DNA of 64,000 nt from UBA5314 sp035560815 (lineage in GTDB: Bacteria; Bacillota; Syntrophomonadia; Syntrophomonadales; Syntrophomonadaceae), in contig DATMYR010000088.1 in the NCBI GenBank assembly GCA_035560815.1, forward strand, positions 152,065-216,064. The letters are read 5' to 3'. The notes under the pieces are model-generated. The model worked only from the letters and a program-made list of their open reading frames with translations, searched no databases and was not told where the DNA came from. This document shows, in pieces, positions 25,977 through 35,900 of this stretch; the stretch's first letter is position 1, and every line of letters starts with the position of its first letter. The position numbers and the translations under genes were made by a program.

Positions 25977-27092
25977 ATGGATCCGGAATTGCAGAGATAT
26001 CTTAAAATTTTAGTAAGGCTTGCCTCCCTGGTTCTGGCGTTACTGGCCTTATACCTGCTTTTTGTTTATCTGCTGCCTGCTCTCGGCCGGATCTTAGTCC
26101 TGGTTCCAGTTTTGTTCCTGCCATTTATATTTGCTTTAATTCTGGCGGTGCTTATTGAACCGGTGGTAAACTTCTTTGAAGTACGCCTTCGCCTGGGTCG
26201 AAACCTGGCGGTGTTCATCAGCCTCTTTCTGGTAGTGGGAGGTTTGATCCTGGTTCTGGTTCTGGTCGTTTCCAAGATAATCAATGAACTGTCCGGCCTT
26301 TATCCCCTGGTTGCCACCTATTCTGATCAGGTTATCAAACGTTTTGTGACGACGATCAGCGACTTGAAGTTAATCTATCTGCAGATGCAGCTGCCTCCGG
26401 AACTGCAATCCACCCTTCAGGGCAACCTGGAAAGGGGCATCGCCCTTCTGCAAAATCTCTTGAGCGGAAGCATCAATTTGCTGGTCCAGGCTTTTGCCTT
26501 TTTGCCCAATGCGGCCATTTTTTTAATGATCGCCACAGTGAGCACCTACTTTATGGTCAAAGACCGGGCCCTGCTGCGAACCGTTGTGCTTATGAACCTG
26601 CCCGTCCAAGCTCGTACCAAGACCCGCAATGTGGTGGCAGAGTTATTCAAAGCCCTGGTCGGTTTTGTGCGCGCTTACAGCATCCTGATCTCCATAACCG
26701 GTATAATAACCATGATCGGGCTGCGCATCCTGGGATTTGAATATGCCTTGATCCTGGGTATCACGGCCGGTCTGCTCGACATCCTTCCCATCCTGGGACC
26801 AGGGGCACTCTTTCTACCCTGGATTGCATGGGAATTCATGAACAACCATACTACGGCAGGTATCAGCCTCTTGTTGTTATATTTGGCGACCTCGGTAATG
26901 AGGCAGTTCTTGGAACCGAAAATCGTAGGGGATAATATCGGACTGCATCCTCTGGCCACACTGGTTTCCGTTTATGTGGGCTTACAGTTAGCCGGATTTT
27001 ATGGTGTGATCCTGGGCCCCATATCGGTGGTGATTTTTATGGCCTGCTACCGGGTGGGCATTTTTGATCGGTTTAATTGGAGGAAGAATTAA
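25977..27092 (+). CDS. AI-2E family (PerM/YtvI-like) membrane transporter
   Basis: 371 residues: paired N-terminal helices (about 10-90), a soluble amphipathic middle region, and a C-terminal block of membrane segments with GITAGLLDILPILGPG and the conserved LEPKIVGDNIGLHPL. This is the AI-2E/PerM family; members include Na+/H+ or Na+/Li+ antiporters and an autoinducer exporter, so the substrate is unknown. It is an addition between cdsA and dxr relative to B. subtilis. The stop overlaps the dxr ATG by one base. Confidence 0.88.
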   Translation: MDPELQRYLKILVRLASLVLALLALYLLFVYLLPALGRILVLVPVLFLPFIFALILAVLIEPVVNFFEVRLRLGRNLAVFISLFLVVGGLILVLVLVVSKIINELSGLYPLVATYSDQVIKRFVTTISDLKLIYLQMQLPPELQSTLQGNLERGIALLQNLLSGSINLLVQAFAFLPNAAIFLMIATVSTYFMVKDRALLRTVVLMNLPVQARTKTRNVVAELFKALVGFVRAYSILISITGIITMIGLRILGFEYALILGITAGLLDILPILGPGALFLPWIAWEFMNNHTTAGISLLLLYLATSVMRQFLEPKIVGDNIGLHPLATLVSVYVGLQLAGFYGVILGPISVVIFMACYRVGIFDRFNWRKN

Positions 27093-28255
27093 TGAATTCG
27101 GTAATGAAAGTTGTCATTCTTGGGTCCACCGGGTCGATCGGTAAACAAGCCCTGGATGTGATTGATCGGAATCCCCAGGCTTTTAAGGTAGTGGGCCTGG
27201 CAGCCCAGGAAGTCGACCAGTTGGCTGCCCAAGCTGAGAAATACAAACCTCTGGCTATAGCGGTGGGTGATGAGGAACGCTATTCAGAATTGAAAGAGCG
27301 CACCGGACGGCAAAGCCGGGTCCTGGCCGGTGTATCCGGTTTAAGCGAATTGGCGGCCCTGCCTGAGGCCGACACCGTACTGGTGGCTGTAAGCGGTGCA
27401 GTGGGGATTCTTCCCACCCTGGCAGCCGTGCAGGCGGGGAAAAGAGTAGCCCTGGCTAATAAAGAAACCCTGGTGGCTGCTGGGGATCTAGTCATGGAAA
27501 TGGTGAAGGAAAAGGGCGTTTTACTAATTCCAGTGGATAGCGAACATTCCGCGGTTTTTCAGTGCCTGGCCGGTGAGACCGACAACCTGGAAAAAGTATG
27601 GTTGACTGCATCCGGCGGACCCTTCCGGGAATACAGCCGAGAGCAACTGGAGCATGTTACGGTTGACATGGCTTTACGACATCCCAACTGGGCTATGGGA
27701 CCCAAAATTACGGTTGACTCGGCCACTATGATGAACAAAGGCCTGGAGGTTATTGAGGCACATCACCTTTTTGCAGTAGACTATAAAAGGATACAGGTGC
27801 TTATCCAGAAGGAGAGCATCATTCATTCTATGGTGGAACTTCGGGACGGGGCTTTTTTAGCTCATATGGGCGTGCCCGACATGCGCATTCCCATCCAGTA
27901 TGCCCTGACTTATCCAGAACGCTGGATTTCACCGGCCAAATGCCTGGATTTCACCCAACTGCAAGCGATTCATTTTGACCGACCCGATCTGGAGCGGTTT
28001 CCCTGTCTGGGGCTGGCTTATCAGGCTGGTTCAATGGGAGGCACCATGCCGGCTGTTCTTAATGCCGCAAATGAAACAGCGGTCGAGGCCTTTCTCCAGG
28101 GCCGGATTCCTTTTACCCGGATCGCTGTGTTGGTGGAGCAAGTAATGAGTCGACACCAGGTAATTACGCATCCAAATCTGGAGACCATCCTGGACGCAGA
28201 CGCTATGGCTCGACAGACCTGCTCATCTCTAATAGTAACGGGGGGTAGAATATGA
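27092..28255 (+). CDS. dxr: 1-deoxy-D-xylulose 5-phosphate reductoisomerase
   Basis: 387 residues. NADPH motif ILGSTGSIGKQALDVI, ALANKETLVAAG, metal-binding PVDSEHSAVFQCL and KITVDSATMMNKGLEVIEA are all present. Second step of the MEP isoprenoid pathway; ispG is two genes downstream. ATG 27092 follows TTGGAGGAAG and forms a TAATG junction with the transporter gene. Confidence 0.97.
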   Translation: MNSVMKVVILGSTGSIGKQALDVIDRNPQAFKVVGLAAQEVDQLAAQAEKYKPLAIAVGDEERYSELKERTGRQSRVLAGVSGLSELAALPEADTVLVAVSGAVGILPTLAAVQAGKRVALANKETLVAAGDLVMEMVKEKGVLLIPVDSEHSAVFQCLAGETDNLEKVWLTASGGPFREYSREQLEHVTVDMALRHPNWAMGPKITVDSATMMNKGLEVIEAHHLFAVDYKRIQVLIQKESIIHSMVELRDGAFLAHMGVPDMRIPIQYALTYPERWISPAKCLDFTQLQAIHFDRPDLERFPCLGLAYQAGSMGGTMPAVLNAANETAVEAFLQGRIPFTRIAVLVEQVMSRHQVITHPNLETILDADAMARQTCSSLIVTGGRI

Positions 28256-29280
28256 GTGTTTTAATCACCTTAATTGTAATTGCCGTACTAGTTTTGGCCC
28301 ATGAATGGGGCCATTTTATGGCAGCGAGAAAAATCGGAATTCCTGTATACGAGTTTAGCCTGGGTTTTGGTTATAAGGTCTGGTCTACGGTTAAAAACGG
28401 AGTGCAGTATTCCCTGCGTATCGTTCCCATCGGGGGATTTGTCCGTATGGCCGGGGAGGAACCCGAGGATCAAGACAATCCGGGAGGATTCGCCAAGCGC
28501 ACCCCTCTGGAAAAGTCGATTGTCTCTTTAGCCGGTCCTTTTATGAACTTTTTCCTGGCTTTTTTGATTTTTATCGTCTGCTATGCCGTTATCGGCATTC
28601 CGGAGAGCACCAACCAGCCGGTCATCGGTAAAGTGATGGCTGGAAAACCGGCTGCTCAGGCGGGATTACAGGCCGGGGACCGCATCATTTCCATCAATGG
28701 GGAGCAGTTGACCACCTGGGAAGATATCGATCGTTTTACTGGAGCCGAACAACCGCAGTCCCTGCAGTTTCAGGTGGAACGGCAGGGTAAACAGCTGTCT
28801 TTCTCAATTACACCGGATAAGTTGGACCTGAGCGGAAAAATGGGAATAGGAGTCATAAACTCTTTTGTCAACCACCGGTTTGGTATTCTTGAGTCTTTAA
28901 AGATCGGGCTGCAGCAGACCTATCAATGGACCATTTTGCTGCTTTCCTCCCTGGGAATCATATTAAAAGGAGGAGCCACCATGTCTGACCTGGCCGGTCC
29001 GGTCGGGATCACCCGCATGGTGGGAGAATTTGCCCAGATAGGCTTGGTATCCCTTTTGAATTTCGCCGCTTTCCTCAGCATAAATCTGGGCATCATGAAC
29101 CTCTTGCCCATCCCGGCTCTGGACGGCAGCAAGATCGTTTTTGCCGTTGTGGAGACCGTTCGGCGCAAGCCCATGGATCCAGACCGGGAAGGCTTTCTTA
29201 ATTGGCTGGGTTTTCTCTTCCTGATGTTAGTCATGGTGGTCATCACCTATAATGATATCGTCAAGCTATTCAAGGGATGA
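28252..29280 (+). CDS. rseP: Site-2 zinc metalloprotease RseP/RasP
   Basis: 342 residues. The zinc site HEWGH is at 17-21 in the first membrane helix; a single PDZ domain (about 115-190) and the second metal motif NLLPIPALDGSK near the C terminus follow. Intramembrane protease for anti-sigma factors and leftover signal peptides. Overlaps dxr by four bases. Confidence 0.95.
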   Translation: MSVLITLIVIAVLVLAHEWGHFMAARKIGIPVYEFSLGFGYKVWSTVKNGVQYSLRIVPIGGFVRMAGEEPEDQDNPGGFAKRTPLEKSIVSLAGPFMNFFLAFLIFIVCYAVIGIPESTNQPVIGKVMAGKPAAQAGLQAGDRIISINGEQLTTWEDIDRFTGAEQPQSLQFQVERQGKQLSFSITPDKLDLSGKMGIGVINSFVNHRFGILESLKIGLQQTYQWTILLLSSLGIILKGGATMSDLAGPVGITRMVGEFAQIGLVSLLNFAAFLSINLGIMNLLPIPALDGSKIVFAVVETVRRKPMDPDREGFLNWLGFLFLMLVMVVITYNDIVKLFKG

Positions 29281-29284
29281 TGTG

Positions 29285-30352
29285 ATGCGTAGAAAAAGCA
29301 GGGTAGTTCATATCGGCTCATTGGCGGTGGGTGGGGACAATCCGGTAGTGGTTCAGTCTATGACCAACACCGACACCAGGAATGTCAAAGCCACTGTTGA
29401 GCAAATTGACGGACTGCAGCAGGCAGGATGTGAGCTGGTGCGGGTGGCGGTTCCCGATCAGGAAGCCGCAGAGGCCATCCGGATGATCAAACAGCAGATA
29501 TCATTGCCCCTGGTGGCCGACATTCATTTTGATTATCGTCTGGCTTTAGCCAGTGTGGAAGCGGGTGCCGACGGTTTACGCATCAATCCTGGCAATATAG
29601 GCAGCCAGGAGCGTGTGCGCATGGTTGTCAAAGCCTGCCAGGATCGACATCTACCCATCCGTGTCGGGGTTAATGCCGGCTCTCTGGATAAGAAGCTTTT
29701 GCAAAAATATGGCGGGGTATGTGCGGAAGCCATGGTGGAAAGCGCCTTGGATAATATAAAAATTCTCGAAGATATGGATTTTACCGACATCAAGATATCC
29801 CTAAAAGCATCATCAGCATTGCTTACTGTAGAGGCCTACCGCCTCATTGCCGGGCAGGTAGATTATCCCCTGCATTTGGGGATCACCGAGGCTGGCACCA
29901 AAGACCGGGCCTTGATTAAATCCGCTCTGGGCTTAGGCCTTCTGTTACATGAAGGCATTGGCGATACCATTCGAGTTTCCCTGACCGCCCCACCGGTAGA
30001 CGAAGTGTGGGCTGCCTATGAGATCCTTAGAAGTCTGGGGCTGCGCCAGCGGGGGGTGGAGCTGATTTCCTGCCCAACCTGTGGACGATGTGAAATCGAC
30101 CTCATTTCTACTGCTGAGGAAGTGGACAGGCAGGTGCGCTCCCTGAAAACCCCGTTAAAAATTGCGGTCATGGGCTGTGTGGTCAACGGACCTGGTGAAG
30201 CCCGAGAAGCCGATCTAGGGATAGCGGGAGGAAAAGGTCAGGGCTTATTGTTTCGCCATGGGGAAATTATCAAAAAGGTGGAGGAGAGCCAGCTGGTTGA
30301 CCAGCTTTTGCAGGAAATTAGAAATATGACCGGTGACGAAGGAGGTTTATAA
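29285..30352 (+). CDS. ispG: 4-hydroxy-3-methylbut-2-en-1-yl diphosphate synthase IspG (GcpE)
   Basis: 355 residues. TIM-barrel half contains VVQSMTNTDTRN and LVADIHFDYRLAL; the C-terminal half has the 4Fe-4S ligands in SCPTCGRCEIDL and GCVVNGPGEA. Penultimate step of the MEP pathway. ATG 29285 is chosen; an in-frame start at 29252 lies inside rseP. Confidence 0.96.
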   Translation: MRRKSRVVHIGSLAVGGDNPVVVQSMTNTDTRNVKATVEQIDGLQQAGCELVRVAVPDQEAAEAIRMIKQQISLPLVADIHFDYRLALASVEAGADGLRINPGNIGSQERVRMVVKACQDRHLPIRVGVNAGSLDKKLLQKYGGVCAEAMVESALDNIKILEDMDFTDIKISLKASSALLTVEAYRLIAGQVDYPLHLGITEAGTKDRALIKSALGLGLLLHEGIGDTIRVSLTAPPVDEVWAAYEILRSLGLRQRGVELISCPTCGRCEIDLISTAEEVDRQVRSLKTPLKIAVMGCVVNGPGEAREADLGIAGGKGQGLLFRHGEIIKKVEESQLVDQLLQEIRNMTGDEGGL

Positions 30353-30354
30353 AC

Positions 30355-32055
30355 GTGAAAGCATCTGAATTGTTTTTTCCCACACTCAGGGAGGTCCCGG
30401 CCGAAGCCGAGGTAGTAAGCCATCAATTGCTGCTCCGAGCCGGATTTATTAGAAAAGCCTCCGGGGGTGTATACAGTTATCTGCCCCTGGCCTACCGGGT
30501 AATCAAAAAAATTATGAATATTGTTCGGGAAGAGATGGACCGGGCGGGCGGACAGGAAGTCATGCTCCCTATCATTCAACCCCGTGAACTGTGGGAGAAA
30601 TCAGGGCGCTGGGATGTATATGGAGACGAGATGTTTCGCCTCCAGGACCGGCATAAGCGCGACTTTGCCCTGGGCCCCACACATGAAGAAATCATTACTA
30701 CCCTGGTGGACGGTGACATTCATTCCTATAGAGGGTTACCTCTGCTGTTATACCAGATACAAAATAAATACCGGGATGAGATCCGGCCGCGTTTTGGTTT
30801 GATGCGAGGTCGGGAATTCATAATGAAAGATGCCTATTCCTTTGACCTGGACGATGAAGGCCTGGAGGTCAGTTACCGGAAAATGTATCATGCTTATCAT
30901 CGGATTTTCCAGCGCTTGCGGCTCGAATACCGGGTTGTGGAGGCAGACTCCGGCGCTATCGGAGGGAATGAGAGCCTGGAGTTCATGGTATTGGCTGATA
31001 ATGGCGAATCAGAGATCGTATACTGCCAGAATTGTGATTATGCTGCCGACGTGGAAAAGGCTGTATGCCAGGCCGGGCCTGAAGACCTGATGGTGGAACT
31101 TGGGGAACGTCAAAAAAAGGAAACCATCGGCATGAAAACCGTTCAGGATGTGGCTAAGTATTTGAACATACCGGAATCCCAGGTTATTAAAACCCTGCTT
31201 TATCTTGCTGATGGAAAACCGGTAGTCGCAGTAGTACGCGGCGACCGGGAACTGAATGTGATTAAATTTCAGAATACGCTGGGCTGCTTTGAATTAGTTA
31301 TGGCTGATGAAAAAGCCGCTAAGGAGTGCTGTGGAGCCAGCTTTGGCTCCTTGGGGCCGGTGGGCTTAGACTTACCGGTATATGCGGATCTGGAGGTCCA
31401 AACCATGAGGAATATGGTTTGCGGCGCCAATGAGAATGACTTTCACTATGTTAATGTGAATCAGGGCCGTGATTTTGCCCCCCTGGCTTGGGTTGACATA
31501 CGCAATGGAGTAGCCGGTGATCCTTGTCCCCAGTGTCAGAGTCCTTTGCAGATGGTTCGGGGCATTGAATCGGGCCAGATCTTCAAGTTGGGAGATAAAT
31601 ACTCGAAAGCGCTGGGTGCTGCCATTCTGGACCAGAACGGTGAGAGCCGTACGATGATTATGGGCTGTTATGGCATCGGGGTCTCTCGTACCATGGCGGC
31701 AGCCGTAGAGCAGAAACATGATGATCAGGGAATTATCTGGCCCCTACCGATTGCGCCCTTTCAGGTTATCGTGGTTCCTGTTAACAGCAATAAAGAAGAC
31801 CAGATGAAGGCTGCCCAGGCGATTTATGATGAACTCTCGGCCAAAGGAATTGAGGTCTTGTTGGACGACCGGGACGAGCGGGCGGGCGTGAAGTTTAAAG
31901 ATGCCGACTTGATTGGCATTCCACTACGGATTACCATTGGGCCCCGGGCTTTGCAGGAAAATAAGGTAGAGATAAAGAAAAGATGGGAAGACAGTAATGA
32001 ATTGGTGCCCCGGGATACTATTGTAGAAAAGGTGGAGGAGATCCTAAAAGGATGA
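30355..32055 (+). CDS. proS: Prolyl-tRNA synthetase (bacterial type with editing insertion)
   Basis: 566 residues, class II synthetase. Motif 2 is in YRDEIRPRFGLMRGREF, motif 3 in GCYGIGVSRTMAA; the INS/YbaK-like editing domain lies between (about 235-390), and an anticodon-binding domain closes the protein. GTG 30355 is preceded by AAGGAGGTTTATAAAC. Confidence 0.97.
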   Translation: MKASELFFPTLREVPAEAEVVSHQLLLRAGFIRKASGGVYSYLPLAYRVIKKIMNIVREEMDRAGGQEVMLPIIQPRELWEKSGRWDVYGDEMFRLQDRHKRDFALGPTHEEIITTLVDGDIHSYRGLPLLLYQIQNKYRDEIRPRFGLMRGREFIMKDAYSFDLDDEGLEVSYRKMYHAYHRIFQRLRLEYRVVEADSGAIGGNESLEFMVLADNGESEIVYCQNCDYAADVEKAVCQAGPEDLMVELGERQKKETIGMKTVQDVAKYLNIPESQVIKTLLYLADGKPVVAVVRGDRELNVIKFQNTLGCFELVMADEKAAKECCGASFGSLGPVGLDLPVYADLEVQTMRNMVCGANENDFHYVNVNQGRDFAPLAWVDIRNGVAGDPCPQCQSPLQMVRGIESGQIFKLGDKYSKALGAAILDQNGESRTMIMGCYGIGVSRTMAAAVEQKHDDQGIIWPLPIAPFQVIVVPVNSNKEDQMKAAQAIYDELSAKGIEVLLDDRDERAGVKFKDADLIGIPLRITIGPRALQENKVEIKKRWEDSNELVPRDTIVEKVEEILKG

Positions 32056-32717
32056 GTATCTTAGAAATCCTATTTAAGCTGATTCTGGCCTGTATTCTGG
32101 GCGGTTTGATTGGCCTGGAAAGGGAAAGCCTCAACCGGCCCGCAGGCCTCAGGACATACACCCTGGTATGCGTGGGGTCCACCCTGGCTATGCTGGTGTC
32201 TCTAGACATGTACTACTCCTTTTACCAGACAGTCAATGCCGATCCGGGTCGAATCGCCGCTCAGGTTATTAGCGGAATCGGCTTCCTGGGTGCAGGCACC
32301 ATCATGCGCGAAGGAGCTACCGTACGCGGGCTGACCACGGCGGCCGGCTTGTGGGCTGTGGCTTGTATCGGTCTGGCAGTGGGGGCCGGTCTTTATATCC
32401 CAGCGGTGGCCACCACCGCTCTGATTCTTTTTGTCCTCATTTACTTTGTCAAACTGGAAGATATCTTCTCGGGAATGCGCGAATTCAAAGGCATGGTTCT
32501 GGTGGTGGAAGACCGGCCCGGTGCCGTGGGTATCGTTGCCTCTATGCTGGGTGATTTGAATGTTCTGATCAAAGACATTCAGCTGACCCGCCTGGATACC
32601 GGCGATGACCTGGAGGTCGAACTGCTGGTGGAATTGCCGTCAGGAATGACCATCGACCATGTAATTGACGAGGTGTCCAAATCCAAAGGACTGCGCAGCA
32701 TCGACCGTCTGAACTAA
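32052..32717 (+). CDS. MgtC/SapB family membrane protein
   Basis: 221 residues. The family signature LGGLIGLERESLNRPAGLRT is at 18-37, with about four further membrane segments (GIGFLGAGTIMREG, TTAAGLWAVACIGLAVGAG) and a C-terminal ACT-like domain from about 145. MgtC proteins influence Mg2+ limitation responses, but this branch is mostly uncharacterised. ATGA overlap with proS. Confidence 0.88.
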   Translation: MSILEILFKLILACILGGLIGLERESLNRPAGLRTYTLVCVGSTLAMLVSLDMYYSFYQTVNADPGRIAAQVISGIGFLGAGTIMREGATVRGLTTAAGLWAVACIGLAVGAGLYIPAVATTALILFVLIYFVKLEDIFSGMREFKGMVLVVEDRPGAVGIVASMLGDLNVLIKDIQLTRLDTGDDLEVELLVELPSGMTIDHVIDEVSKSKGLRSIDRLN

Positions 32718-32959
32718 GAGGTTTGGGGACACACCTTCCCGCTAAGGTTGGGTGACACACCTCCTCTTCGAGAGAGGAATGTCCCCCTGTTACCGCCCTA
32801 CAGGCGGTAAGGCATGAAAGGTATCCTTTGTTAATCCGGTAAGGAATGTCCCCATGTTGCTGCCCATTAAGGCAGCAAAGCACGAATGGGGTGCACCCTA
32901 TTATCGAAAATCCCTTGTTCTAAGCAAAGTTTTAAGACTACTGGGGAGGAGACTCACCG
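32718..32959. repeat. Repeat-rich intergenic spacer with two related hairpin units
   Basis: The 242-base gap holds two units with the same plan: GGAATGTCCCC(C/A)TGTT followed by a perfect hairpin. Hairpin 1 is TTACCGCC/GGCGGTAA (32790-32810); hairpin 2 is TTGCTGCC/GGCAGCAA (32857-32878). The left end has TTTGGGGACACACC and GGGTGACACACC, and the right end GGGGTGCACCC. The GGGGACA/TGTCCCC words resemble REP-like elements. The last 60 bases contain the polC ribosome site and no clear promoter. Confidence 0.65.
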
Positions 32960-35900
32960 TTGAATAAGGATTTCTATGCCTTCCTTTCCAGCCACGGTCT
33001 GCCCAATGTGCCGGATTGCTGGCAGCGAACCCGTTTGAGTAAAATTGAAGTACGACCAGCAAGGAAACTCTGGCGGATGCATGTGCTATGCCCGGAGCAG
33101 CCTGTGCCGGCTGAAATTATAGAACAGACCGTGCAGGGTCTTCTGGGTTCACTACCCTTTTTGGAACACCTGGAACTGCTGCCCCAACCAATGGATATAG
33201 AGAAAACCCTGGATCAAATTCTCAGCCAAGAGCAAGAAACGCTCCTGGCCGGTTTCCTTGCCGGCGAGATATACTGGCATATTGAAAACAATCACCTGGA
33301 TCTGTTTTTCAATAATGAAGACGGTTATGCCCGGGCTTTGGAGTCGGAGCTGTGCACTCGCCTGGCTAGCTGGTTCTGGGATGCCTACCGCCTGCGGGTG
33401 GTGGTTAGAGCCCGTTCCTCGCAAAATCAGGTCCAGGAGCCTCGTCAGGCGGCTTACATTCCCCAAAAAGAGCTTACCCTTTTGACCGCCAGTCAGCCTG
33501 ATCCCCGGAAGAAAAAGAACGGCTTTCGGAAAAATGGTTCAACGAACCTGGAAGAAGGCTCTCTTATGGACCTGGCTGAACTGGAAGATGGCCTGCGCAA
33601 TGCTCTGGTTGAAGGGGAGATATGGGATAAGAAAGCCTCCATCCTGAGAGACGGACGCCAGGTATCCACCTACTATCTGACCGACAGCCGCGACAGCTTG
33701 ATTATCAAGGCTTTTTATGATGACATTAAGCAGGACCGGATCCAGGTTGGAGACTACATCCGCGTGCGGGGCAGTGTCCGCCACGATGCCAACCTTCGTG
33801 AAATCGTGCTCTTCCTTGAAGCCTACCAGCAGGTGTCCAGACCGGTTCGCCAGGATGACAGCCCCCGAAAAAGAGTAGAGCTGCATGCCCATACCAAGAT
33901 GAGCTCCATGGATGGTTTGACTGAAATCAAGGAATTGGTTAAAAGAGCTGCCCTGTGGGGGCATTCGGCTCTGGCTATCACCGATCATGGCTGCACCCAG
34001 GCTTTCCCTGAAGCCTATCAAGCGGCCAAAAAATATAATATGAAGATTATCTATGGAATAGAAGCCTACCTGGTAGAAGAAGACAAACGGGAACGTCCTT
34101 TTCACATCGTTCTCCTGGCTCGCGACACGGTAGGCTTAAAAAACATATATCGTCTGGTGACCGCCTCCTATTTGGAGCACTATTATCGCTTCCCTAAAAT
34201 CCCCCGGGAGCTCTTGGCCCAGCACCGCAGCGGACTGCTGCTGGGTTCGGCTTGTGAAGCGGGGGAATTGTTTCAGGCTCTTCTGGGTGGAGTTGGGGAC
34301 CGGGAGCTGGAGGAAATTGCCTCCTTTTATGACTACCTTGAGGTGCAGCCGCTTGGCAACAACGATTTCCTGCTGCGCGAAGGCCGGGTTTCATCCCAAG
34401 AGGATTTGGAAAACATGGTGAGACGCATTATCGAGCTGGGCAAACGGCTGGGCAAGCCAGTGGTAGCCACCGGGGACGTGCATTTCCTGGATCCCGAGCA
34501 TGAGATTTACCGCCGTATTATTCAATCCGGACAAGGTTATGAGGATGCCCAGGTCCAGGCGCCGCTCTATTTCCGAACCACCGAAGAAATGCTGGCTGAA
34601 TTTGCTTTTTTGGGAGAGGAAGACAGCCAGGCACTGGTCATCGACCATCCTGCTCACCTGGCGGAGATGGTTGACAACATCAAACCGGTTCCGGATGGCT
34701 TCTATCCCCCAACGATTGATCGGGCTGAAGAAGAGATCAGCAGCTTAACCTGGGAACAAGCTGCCGTCCTGTACGGCTCACCCCTGCCTGAGCTGGTGAA
34801 AGCGAGGATTGAGCGGGAACTGGATGCCATCACCCGCCACGGCTTCAGTGTGCTCTATTTAATAGCCCAAAAACTGGTAAAAAAGTCCAACCAGGACGGT
34901 TATCTGGTCGGGTCCCGGGGGTCAGTAGGATCTTCATTTGTTGCATATTTAACAGGAATTACGGAAGTAAACCCGCTGACCCCCCATTATGTCTGCCCGG
35001 CTTGTTCACTGACCCACTTCCCGGAAGAGAATGCAGCGAAATGTGGGGCAGATATGCCCGAGGCTGATTGCCCGGCTTGCGGACAGCCGATGCGCAAAGA
35101 AGGATTTGATATTCCCTTCGAGACGTTTCTGGGATTTGAAGGGGATAAGATTCCCGACATCGACCTCAATTTTTCCGGGGAATATCAGAATCGTGCCCAC
35201 CAATATGTGGAGGAACTCTTCGGCAAGGAGAATGTCTTCCGAGCCGGAACCATATCCACCATAGCCGACCGGACTGCGTATGGTTTCGTGCTTAAATTCG
35301 CTGAAGCCAAGCAACTGCAGTTAAAAAATTCAGAAATCAATCGCCTGGTGCGTGGTATCAGCGGGGTTCGCAGGACCACTGGACAGCATCCCGGAGGTCT
35401 GATCGTCGTACCGCGCGAGAGTGATATTCATGATTTTACTCCCCTCCAGCATCCAGCGGAAAATAAGGAGTCCGGGGTAATCACTACCCATTTTGAATAC
35501 CATGCCATTGGGGATCAACTGGTCAAGCTCGATATTCTGGGCCATGACGATCCCACTGTGATCAAAGAGCTGGAAGACCTGACCGGCATCCGGGCAGCGG
35601 GGATCAGTCTCAGTGAAGAAAACACCATGAAGATTTTCTCCAGTGTAGAGCCCCTGGGCCTTAAGCCTGAAGCCATCGGGTCTACAGTGGGAACTTTTGG
35701 CATACCCGAATTCGGGACCCGTTTTGTGCGCCAAATGTTGGAAGCCACCCGGCCAACTACCTTTGCCGAGTTGGTCCGTATCAGCGGCCTTTCCCACGGA
35801 ACTGACGTGTGGATCAACAATGCTCAGGTTTTGATCAGCCAGGATGTGGCGCCTCTCAATGAAGTGATCTGCACCAGGGACGACATTATGACCTACCTGA

